A stretch of 12,117 nucleotides of DNA from JBPOFY01 sp049889815 (GTDB taxonomy: Bacteria; Verrucomicrobiota; Verrucomicrobiia; Opitutales; Coraliomargaritaceae): contig JBMHCR010000015.1 in NCBI GenBank assembly GCA_049889815.1, positions 1 to 12,117 of the forward strand, given 5' to 3'. Positions 1-5,372 of the stretch are shown here, piece after piece. A model generated the notes under the pieces. That model made no database searches, was not told where the DNA came from, and was given only the letters and a program-made list of their open reading frames with translations. The position numbers were made by a program, and so were the translations under genes. The first letter of the stretch is position 1, and each line of letters opens with the position of its first letter.

Positions 1-64
1 GGCAGATTCGAACTGCCATTTGCGGCTTCGGAGACCGCTGCTCACTCCATTGAACTACGGGAGC
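1..64 (-). tRNA. tRNA-Arg (anticodon CCG), 3' end cut by window edge
   Basis: Read on the minus strand, the stretch folds as a tRNA. The 5' acceptor strand GCTCCCG begins at 64. A four-pair D stem (GTTC/GAGC) encloses a D loop containing GG. A five-pair anticodon stem (GCGGT/GCCGC) closes the loop CTCCGAA, so the anticodon is CCG and decodes CGG (arginine). A four-base variable region follows, then a five-pair T stem (GGCAG/CTGCC) with the loop TTCGAAT. The 3' acceptor strand, discriminator base and any encoded CCA lie beyond the left edge. The gene is divergent from the repeat protein at 217, so it should have its own promoter in 65-216; I see no convincing one there. The structure is seen directly and the identity follows from the anticodon. 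Confidence 0.93.
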
Positions 65-216
65 TTGGTATAGTGTTGCACTCATGTGGCTCCATCTACT
101 CTTCTGTGTCAGCGCGAAAAAAACGCCCAAACCAATCAAAACAACCGGAACTATTTGAGATTTTCTGAAACTTAAACCATTGTTCAACGATACTAACAAC
201 CCAACACGACATCATT

Positions 217-612
217 ATGAAAAAACTACTCACCATCTCTCTCCTCGCTTTAACTGCTTCTATTGCCCACGCAGGGGCCGGCTGCGGTGACAAATGCGAC
301 AAAGACAAGAAAGCTGACAAAGAGACTTTCTCCGAAGCATCCGTAATCGTTGCCGGTGAAAACTGCGGTAAAAAGTGCGGCAAGGACAAAAAAGCTGACA
401 AGGAAACACTCTGCGAGGCATCGATCGAGCTCGCGGGTAATTGCGGCGGCTGCAAGAAGGACAAAAAAGACGACAAGTCTGCTGATGCAGACAAGGAAAC
501 TTTGGTTCAATCAAACGTCGAGCTTGCTGGTGAAAACTGCGGCAAAAAGTGCGGAAAGGGCAAAAAGGCAGACAAGGAAACATGGGCTGCTGGCGACTAC
601 GCGATCGCTTAG
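217..612 (+). CDS. Secreted Cys/Lys-rich tandem-repeat protein, function unknown
   Basis: 131 residues. Residues 1-19 form a classic Sec signal peptide (MKK, a hydrophobic core, then AHA before the cleavage point), so the protein is exported. The mature part is four imperfect repeats starting at residues 23, 50, 76 and 108. Each has a cysteine pair (CGDKC, CGKKC, CGGC, CGKKC), then a Lys/Asp-rich stretch (DKKADKET or similar), then in the first three a short hydrophobic stretch ending in AG(E)N. There are nine cysteines (23, 27, 50, 54, 66, 76, 79, 108, 112). Repeats 2 and 4 are also very similar as DNA (from 358 and 532), which suggests fairly recent duplication. I recognise no named family. 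Metal binding by the paired cysteines is an inference; a bufferin-like (EGKCG-type) modified peptide is an alternative, but no modifying enzyme of that type is in the window. No Shine-Dalgarno precedes the ATG. A strong terminator follows the stop. Confidence 0.85.
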   Translation: MKKLLTISLLALTASIAHAGAGCGDKCDKDKKADKETFSEASVIVAGENCGKKCGKDKKADKETLCEASIELAGNCGGCKKDKKDDKSADADKETLVQSNVELAGENCGKKCGKGKKADKETWAAGDYAIA

Positions 613-634
613 TATCAGAAAAAACACTCTCTAA

Positions 635-662
635 AGCCTGACCTTCATGGTCGGGCTTTTTT
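635..662 (+). terminator. Rho-independent terminator after the repeat protein
   Basis: A nine-pair stem (635-643 with 649-657, one T-G pair) with the five-base loop TTCAT is followed by a run of six T (657-662). It lies 22 bases after the stop at 612 and only 4 bases before the ATG of the next gene at 667. It could therefore insulate the two genes, or act as an attenuator whose read-through sets the level of the downstream gene. Confidence 0.88.
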
Positions 663-666
663 GTTT

Positions 667-981
667 ATGGATACCGAAGAATATGATTGCACCCAGTGTG
701 GTGCCTGTTGTCGATGCTTCCCAATCTTTGCGAGCAAGGACGATGCAGAGCGCGAACCACGCATCACAAAAGAAACACGTCTGCTCGAACCACACCTGCA
801 AACGACCGATAAAGCCCACCAATTGTTCCCACTACCCTTTCACGAGCGCTGCGTTTTCCTTCAAAACGATCAACTCTGCCAAATCTACGAAACGCGGCCT
901 AGCGTTTGTCGGCGCTTCGAAGCGGGCAGCAAACAATGCATCGAAGCCCGCCAAAGAGTCGGCATCGGATTCGATCAATAA
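667..981 (+). CDS. YkgJ-family cysteine cluster protein
   Basis: 104 residues, a usual length for small YkgJ/UPF0153 (CxxCxxCC) proteins. The N-terminal cluster is Cys8, Cys11, Cys14 and Cys15 (CTQCGACC), plus Cys17. The C-terminal half carries the second family signature: Cys62 in RCVFL, Cys71, then IYETRPSVCRRF with Cys81, and Cys91. The family is annotated as a putative zinc- or iron-chelating domain; its biochemical role is not established. A TTG two codons upstream (661) is an alternative start but sits within the T run of the terminator, so the ATG is preferred. There is no Shine-Dalgarno. The preceding hairpin ends 4 bases before the start, and no separate promoter is apparent between them. 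The stop is 4 bp from the stop of the opposing DUF4202 gene. Confidence 0.9.
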   Translation: MDTEEYDCTQCGACCRCFPIFASKDDAEREPRITKETRLLEPHLQTTDKAHQLFPLPFHERCVFLQNDQLCQIYETRPSVCRRFEAGSKQCIEARQRVGIGFDQ

Positions 982-985
982 GGCC

Positions 986-1567
986 TCAACTGAGTGCCTG
1001 CCGAATCAAGGATAGACCCTTATCAGAATACGATAGCTTCAGTGCCGCCTGATGACCGACCTCGCTCATCTTTGTCCAGGTCTTTTTGAGAATGCGAATG
1101 ATTTTTTCGTCCTCCCATTTGTCGAGATAGCCCTCGTATTGATTTTCTAAAAACACTAAACACAGTGCGTCTTCGATGATCTGCACATCCAAGTTGGACT
1201 TAAGTCCCTTCTTTAAATTGATCGCAGTCACGGCATCGATCATCGCAGCCTCATAGCCCACCGACCGGAGCACACCCGCACTTTTCTCTGCGTGAAATTG
1301 CTTCAAGTCAGCTCGCCATTTCAAATAGCCCGCACGGCCTTCCGGGTAACCAGTACGTGGACTCTCCCAACGACAAAGGTGCTGACATCGAGCCGCCAAA
1401 TGTGTGGGCTCAGCCGCATCCGGATACAGGGCCTCGACCCAGCGTGACATCGCCAGAGCATCGTACAATTCCTTCGGCTGCCCATCCACCTGATTAGGAT
1501 CTTGTGCATTGAGTGCGTCAAACGCAGCCAAAGCCGCTTTGAACCGATCACTATCTTGAAAGTTCAT
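986..1567 (-). CDS. DUF4202 domain-containing protein
   Basis: 193 residues, full length for DUF4202. Recognisable family blocks are DPNQ at 23-26, the block around 59-85 with LAARCQHLCRW and PRTGYPEGRAGYLKWR, FHAEK at 91-95, and EDALCLVFLENQ at 132-143. Conserved His63 and His92 with Glu132-Asp133 in a helical protein recall an HD-like metal-dependent fold, but that is my inference; the family's function is unknown. No signal peptide or membrane segment is seen, so it is probably cytoplasmic. It lies 111 bp downstream of lpd on the same strand, with a possible terminator between, and converges on ykgJ. The ATG at 1567 has no Shine-Dalgarno. Confidence 0.85.
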   Translation of the reverse strand: MNFQDSDRFKAALAAFDALNAQDPNQVDGQPKELYDALAMSRWVEALYPDAAEPTHLAARCQHLCRWESPRTGYPEGRAGYLKWRADLKQFHAEKSAGVLRSVGYEAAMIDAVTAINLKKGLKSNLDVQIIEDALCLVFLENQYEGYLDKWEDEKIIRILKKTWTKMSEVGHQAALKLSYSDKGLSLIRQALS

Positions 1568-1630
1568 GGTTAAAATTCAGTAGAAAAGTGTTCTACTTAC
1601 AAGTTGTCGTTCCTCATTAAACCAACAAGA

Positions 1631-1654
1631 AGCCGAACCCTTGCGAGTTCGACC
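1631..1654 (-). terminator. Possible lpd terminator hairpin
   Basis: Bases 1631-1638 pair with 1647-1654 as an eight-pair stem (including G-T pairs) around an eight-base loop, in the lpd-DUF4202 gap. On the minus strand the following bases are T-rich but interrupted (TCTTGTTGG), so termination may be weak and DUF4202 might be reached by read-through. Confidence 0.4.
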
Positions 1655-1678
1655 TTTTGGTAAAAAATCTGAAATCGA

Positions 1679-3076
1679 CTAGATATGGATCGCTTCGCCA
1701 AAGACGGTTGCCGCAGCTTCCATCGTCGCTTCTGCGAGCGTTGGGTGAGCGTGGATGGTATTGTGGATCTCTTCAGCAGTTACTTCCAGCTTCTTGCCAA
1801 GGCAATACTCTGCAATCATCTCGGTGGCATCACCGCCGACAATGTGCGCACCGAGGATTTCGCCGTATTTCTCATCGACGAGTAGTTTCACAAAACCTTC
1901 TGGGTTACCACTGGCGACCGCTTTACCCGATGCCATGAATGGGAACTTGCCGACCTTGTATTTAACACCCTCTTCCTTGAGTTTCTTCTCTGTCTTACCA
2001 ATGGAAGCTACTTGCGGGATGCAATAGGTGCAGCCGGGGAAGTCGGTAACCTTCTTGGCAGGTCCATGGCCAAACATACCCTCTACCGCTTGAACCGCTT
2101 CGTAAGTCGCAACGTGCGCGAGCCATGGTGGACCAATGATATCGCCGGCTGCATAGATGCCCTTAACGGAGGACTCATAATTGTCATCAACAGTGATGTA
2201 GCCACGATCTTGAGCGAGCTTCACGCGGTTTGAAAGAAGCCCCTGCGTGTTTGCAACGACACCGATCGCCACAAGAATACTGTCCGCCTTAATAGACTCG
2301 GTCTTGTCGCCCTTAACAAAGTCCATGGTCACGTCGGACTTACCGACCTTGATATTTTGGACGGCTGTCGCAGTGCGGCAATCGATACCCTGCTTCTTAA
2401 ACTCGCCTGCCACAACGGCAGCCACTTCGTGATCTTCAACGGGAAGCACCTGATCCATCATCTCGACCAGTGTTACCTTGGTTCCAAAAGCGTTGAGGAA
2501 GTAGGCAAATTCAGCACCAATCGCACCCGCGCCAACAATTACAATAGACTTCGGTTGCTCTTTCATTTCCAGAGCTTGGCGAGAGGTCATCACACGCACG
2601 CCGTCAACTTCGATATCCGGCAACTGGCGCGGCTTGCAACCCGTCGCGATCAGGATCTTCTCAGTTTGCAGGACCTTGCCCTTATCCGGACCATCGGTCA
2701 CTTCGACCATACCTGGTACATTGATCGTGCCTACACCTTTGACGTAGTCGACCTTGTTCTTCTTAAACAAAAACTCGACACCCTTCGCCATGTTGTCGGA
2801 AACACCACGGGAACGTTGGATGATTTTACCGAAATCATAAGAGGCACCCTTCACGCTGATTCCGAAATCCTCGCAGTGATTGATCTTATTGAAAAGCTCC
2901 GCGCTCTTAAGCAGCGCCTTGGATGGGATACAGCCCCAATTCAAACAAGTGCCACCGGGGCGCTCTTGCTCAACGCAAGCGACTTTTTTGCCGAGTTGCC
3001 CGGCACGTATGGCGGCTGCGTAGCCTGCTGGTCCACCGCCGATAACGACGAGATCGTATTTTGAAGAGTCTGACAT
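1679..3076 (-). CDS. lpdA: Dihydrolipoyl dehydrogenase (E3)
   Basis: 465 residues, the normal length. It is the E3 flavoprotein that reoxidises dihydrolipoamide with NAD+ in pyruvate, 2-oxoglutarate and branched-chain 2-oxoacid dehydrogenases and the glycine cleavage system, and acts in the cytoplasm. The FAD motif GGGPAG lies at 13-18 and the redox disulfide at Cys44/Cys49 in GGTCLNWGCIPSK. The NAD motif GAGAIG lies at 182-187, the second FAD contact YAAGD at 308-312, and the C-terminal catalytic pair His444-Glu449 in HPTLAE. All key residues are present. No E1 or E2 gene is adjacent in the window, so which complex it serves cannot be read here. A weak GGA lies 8 bases before the ATG, and a good sigma70-type promoter lies just upstream (3105-3133). 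Confidence 0.96.
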   Translation of the reverse strand: MSDSSKYDLVVIGGGPAGYAAAIRAGQLGKKVACVEQERPGGTCLNWGCIPSKALLKSAELFNKINHCEDFGISVKGASYDFGKIIQRSRGVSDNMAKGVEFLFKKNKVDYVKGVGTINVPGMVEVTDGPDKGKVLQTEKILIATGCKPRQLPDIEVDGVRVMTSRQALEMKEQPKSIVIVGAGAIGAEFAYFLNAFGTKVTLVEMMDQVLPVEDHEVAAVVAGEFKKQGIDCRTATAVQNIKVGKSDVTMDFVKGDKTESIKADSILVAIGVVANTQGLLSNRVKLAQDRGYITVDDNYESSVKGIYAAGDIIGPPWLAHVATYEAVQAVEGMFGHGPAKKVTDFPGCTYCIPQVASIGKTEKKLKEEGVKYKVGKFPFMASGKAVASGNPEGFVKLLVDEKYGEILGAHIVGGDATEMIAEYCLGKKLEVTAEEIHNTIHAHPTLAEATMEAAATVFGEAIHI

Positions 3077-3104
3077 AAGTATTCCGTGTTAAACCTGAAA
3101 CGCT

Positions 3105-3133
3105 TATAAAACAGCTTCCTGTTGATTCGTCAA
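3105..3133 (-). promoter_or_regulatory. Sigma70-like promoter for lpd
   Basis: On the minus strand, TTGACG (3133-3128) is followed after 17 bases by TTTATA (3110-3105). The hexamers and spacing fit a housekeeping promoter well. Initiation would fall near 3098, giving a leader of about 20 nt before the lpd ATG at 3076. Confidence 0.55.
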
Positions 3134-3217
3134 TGCCAGTGACCGACTGGTAACTGTGAATCTGATTAATATTCAACTAGACTTGGCGAGCGGTAGATAT
3201 CACATAAGCTTCCGCTC

Positions 3218-3484
3218 ATGAAAGAAGATGAATCTTTAGACTCTTTTCGCTCCTCGCTCGATGCAAATTACGAATGGCCTTGCATTTACCCGTTCAAGTT
3301 TATCGTGCCAAAAGACCAGACGGAAGTCGTTCTAGGGCTGTTTGCGGACGATCCTGTAAGCTCGCGCGATTCTTCGTCAGGTCGTTTTACAGCATTTACG
3401 ATGGAGATGAATATGCACTCGGCAGATGAGGTGATCGCGATCTATCAGCGAGTCGCACAAGTACCTGGAGTGATTTCACTGTAA
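3218..3484 (+). CDS. DUF493/YbeD-like small protein
   Basis: 88 residues, matching the length of the YbeD/DUF493 family, which has a small ferredoxin- or ACT-like alpha/beta fold of unclear, possibly regulatory, function. Matching features are YPFKFIV at 24-30, the SSSGRFTAFT stretch at 52-61, and the C-terminal run SADEVIAIYQ with VPGVISL at the very end. It is cytoplasmic with no signal peptide. It is divergent from lpd across 141 bp and first in a plus-strand run with msrA (64 bp downstream). A TAATAT at 3167-3172 could be its -10 element, but no good -35 accompanies it. There is no Shine-Dalgarno. Confidence 0.88.
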   Translation: MKEDESLDSFRSSLDANYEWPCIYPFKFIVPKDQTEVVLGLFADDPVSSRDSSSGRFTAFTMEMNMHSADEVIAIYQRVAQVPGVISL

Positions 3485-3493
3485 CCCGAAGTA

Positions 3494-3519
3494 TGCAAAA
3501 TCGCCCTTGAGGCTTTGCA
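3494..3519 (+). other. Bulged hairpin between the DUF493 gene and msrA
   Basis: TGCAAA (3494-3499) pairs with TTTGCA (3514-3519), and GCC (3503-3505) with GGC (3511-3513), leaving a three-base bulge on one side and the loop CTTGA. The following ATTTAG is too poor in T for a confident terminator. It could be a weak terminator, an attenuator or a processing site. Confidence 0.35.
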
Positions 3520-3548
3520 ATTTAGCCGGACTGATAAATGCTAGAGTC

Positions 3549-4076
3549 GTGACCTCAACTGATAACACAAATACGGAGATCGCGACCTTTGGTGCGGGCT
3601 GCTTTTGGTGCGTTGAGGCGGTATTTGAAAAGTTGGACGGGGTCCTGAGCGTGACTTCGGGCTATATGGGCGGTCATGAGGAAAATCCGAGCTATCAGGA
3701 TATCTGCACTGGACAGACGGGGCATGCAGAGGTCACCGAGATTATTTTCGACCCAGGCGTTATTTCGTTCAAGGAGCTACTGAACTGGCTCTGGCGCTCG
3801 CATGATCCGACGACCTTGAACCGTCAGGGGGCCGACAGCGGCACACAATATCGGTCGGCGATTTTCTACCATTCGGCTGAGCAGAAGGCAGATGCGGAGG
3901 CATCAAAAGATGCTGCACAAGCATATTTCGATGATCCAATCGTAACCGAAATCACCGAGGCTTCGATCTTCTACTCTGCTGAGGACTACCACCAAGGTTA
4001 CTATCAGCAAAACAAGATGGCAGCTTATTGCCAAATGGTCATCCGACCAAAAATGGCCAAGCTCGGACTTGAATAA
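3549..4076 (+). CDS. msrA: Peptide methionine-S-sulfoxide reductase MsrA
   Basis: 175 residues from the GTG at 3549. MsrA reduces methionine-S-sulfoxide in oxidised proteins and free methionine sulfoxide, with electrons from thioredoxin. The catalytic motif GCFWCVE is at 17-23 with nucleophile Cys18. Other family blocks are SGYMGG at 37-42, TGQTGHAEV at 54-62, HDPTTLNRQGADSGTQYRS at 85-103 and YHQGYYQQN at 147-155. Cys161 near the C-terminus is the likely resolving cysteine. No in-frame ATG exists near the beginning; a TTG at 3507 would add 14 non-homologous residues and overlap the hairpin, so GTG is chosen. No signal peptide is seen, so it is cytoplasmic. The stop is 27 bp before the next gene, so the two are probably co-transcribed. 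No MsrB is fused or adjacent. Confidence 0.95.
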   Translation: MTSTDNTNTEIATFGAGCFWCVEAVFEKLDGVLSVTSGYMGGHEENPSYQDICTGQTGHAEVTEIIFDPGVISFKELLNWLWRSHDPTTLNRQGADSGTQYRSAIFYHSAEQKADAEASKDAAQAYFDDPIVTEITEASIFYSAEDYHQGYYQQNKMAAYCQMVIRPKMAKLGLE

Positions 4077-4103
4077 TCCATTGCGAGGCGGTTGACTCGA
4101 CCG

Positions 4104-5147
4104 ATGTCAGCAAAGAAGCGTCCCGCAAAAAAATCTGCGCGAAAAAAGGCCAGCAGATCGGTGCCCAAACGGCAACGCAGCAAGGGCAAATCAAAAGCGT
4201 CTTCTTCACGATCGATGAGCAGCATCCTTTTCAGGGTAGGTGGCGTCCTCTTTGTGGTATTGCTGGTCCTCGCGGCTGTTACCTATTTCGGTAGCTACGA
4301 GCTTCGAAAGCGCTACCACCACCTAGCAATCCAGGCCATCAATCCCTTGCGTACCGCCCAGTGGATGCCTACGCCAATCGGCAGTCTTTTAAACAATCTC
4401 TACGATCTAATTCCGGAGAGCGAGGGGCTCGTGGTCGATGGCGGCGAACTGGGTAGAGATCAACAGGCACTGCTGGCTGGCGTTCCTCTAACTGGAAAAC
4501 CCGTCCGTATCCTGAAAAATAAGACTTCCGTGCTGCTGTTTGACGAACAAAGTAAGCAGGCGCTCTGTGTTGCCTATCGCCTCGATGCAACACTAGGGCG
4601 CGAGACCACCCTAAAAACCCAAGCCCTGCTTGTTGACCCAAGAGTTACCGAACTCACGGCCGACAAGATGCAACAAAACGGGATGAATGCACAGCCCATC
4701 ATTACTCCCGAGACTGTTAAGAAGTCCTACGGTGATACCGGTATTCAAGAAGCATCCCTTCTCACCAGCTGTGTGCCATTGACCGATGCTTTCTACACAG
4801 AACTTTGGTCGCCATTGATCGAGAAAATCGGTGCTGACTACACTCAGCGATTTGACGAGATCTGGATCTACAGCGGCCCCATCTACGACAGCACAGCATC
4901 CAAGTTGCGAAGCGGCATCCCTATACCAGATGCACTGTACGTGATCGTCTTTGACATCACCGATGTAGGTGGTCTTCGTGCCCTCGCACTACTACTGCCG
5001 ACGGACACTCGACCCGAAACTCCTCTCTCTGAATACATCACGACCATCCATACGATACAACAGGCTACCGGACTGAATTTCCTGCCTGAGATCGACTACG
5101 ACACCAGTGACGTTTTGGTGAATTGGCAAAGTCCAGACTTGTGGTAA
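4104..5147 (+). CDS. Membrane-anchored DNA/RNA non-specific endonuclease-family protein lacking the catalytic motif
   Basis: 347 residues. Residues 1-37 are extremely rich in Lys, Arg, Ser and Ala, followed by one membrane helix at about 41-62. The rest (about 85-347) should lie outside the membrane, with the basic tail in the cytoplasm. The soluble part follows the NUC/endonuclease G-type layout: CVAYRLD at 155-161, LLVDPR at 175-180, IYSGPIYD at 255-262, GIPIPDALYVIVFD at 271-284, LLLPTD at 296-301 and a TTIHTIQQATGLNFLPEI ending at 330. Where the family has DRGH, this protein reads NAQP at 195-198 (in GMNAQPIITP). Where the metal-binding Asn precedes the conserved Trp, it has Tyr231 (FYTELW). 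It therefore looks catalytically inactive, perhaps a binding or structural protein; family membership is my alignment by eye. A TTG at 4092 is an alternative start. It lies 27 bp after msrA, in a likely operon. Confidence 0.78.
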   Translation: MSAKKRPAKKSARKKASRSVPKRQRSKGKSKASSSRSMSSILFRVGGVLFVVLLVLAAVTYFGSYELRKRYHHLAIQAINPLRTAQWMPTPIGSLLNNLYDLIPESEGLVVDGGELGRDQQALLAGVPLTGKPVRILKNKTSVLLFDEQSKQALCVAYRLDATLGRETTLKTQALLVDPRVTELTADKMQQNGMNAQPIITPETVKKSYGDTGIQEASLLTSCVPLTDAFYTELWSPLIEKIGADYTQRFDEIWIYSGPIYDSTASKLRSGIPIPDALYVIVFDITDVGGLRALALLLPTDTRPETPLSEYITTIHTIQQATGLNFLPEIDYDTSDVLVNWQSPDLW

Positions 5148-5372
5148 TACGGAGTTTTCTCACAAGTTGCCCTAAGCGAGCTTCCAGAAGAATACATGAA
5201 GTTTGTTGCCCATCAAGACAGGGCTATCGTTCAACGGAATCTTCATATTCGGATCGCCGTGTCCAGAGCCCACAAGCTAAATGAGCACTGCGAAACCAAT
5301 GTCGATTGGGGGCTGTTGGCAGATCAAAGAATTCGACGCTCATGGAGCCGCCCTTAATTTGACGCGAGAGGA
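5148..5372. other. Intergenic region with short overlapping reading frames, possible gene remnant or dispersed repeat
   Basis: This gap lies between two convergent genes and has no clear terminator. On the minus strand, one frame from 5339 to 5172 stays open for 56 codons except for a single TAG at 5277-5279. The part after that stop contains GHGDPNMKIPLNDSPVLMGN, which looks like real protein. A second minus frame (5343-5224, ATG start) encodes 39 residues and a plus frame (5196-5357, ATG start) 53 residues. None resembles a family I know. The region is either the remnant of a decayed gene or a copy of a genome-specific repeat that happens to be open in several frames. Confidence 0.35.

Noticed and set aside
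155..200. TTGAGA and TACTAA-like hexamers upstream of the repeat protein
   Set aside because: Their spacing is wrong for one promoter and neither has a fitting partner.
96..494. Ser/Pro-rich 132-codon minus-strand frame overlapping the repeat protein
   Set aside because: It is the mirror of a repetitive Lys/Cys-rich coding sequence; the plus-strand gene has a signal peptide and terminator, so it is the real one.
217..981. A copper-peptide (bufferin or methanobactin-like) biosynthesis cluster
   Set aside because: No MNIO/DUF692 enzyme or partner protein is present; a tRNA lies on one side and a DUF4202 gene on the other, so the claim would rest only on cysteine content.
2357..3064. 235-codon open frame on the plus strand opposite lpd
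   Set aside because: It lies wholly antisense to a clear dihydrolipoyl dehydrogenase, has a composition typical of a shadow frame and matches no family I know.
3155..3175. TGAAT/ATTCA inverted repeat in the lpd-DUF493 gap as an operator
   Set aside because: The arms are only five bases in AT-rich DNA, and no regulator gene is nearby.
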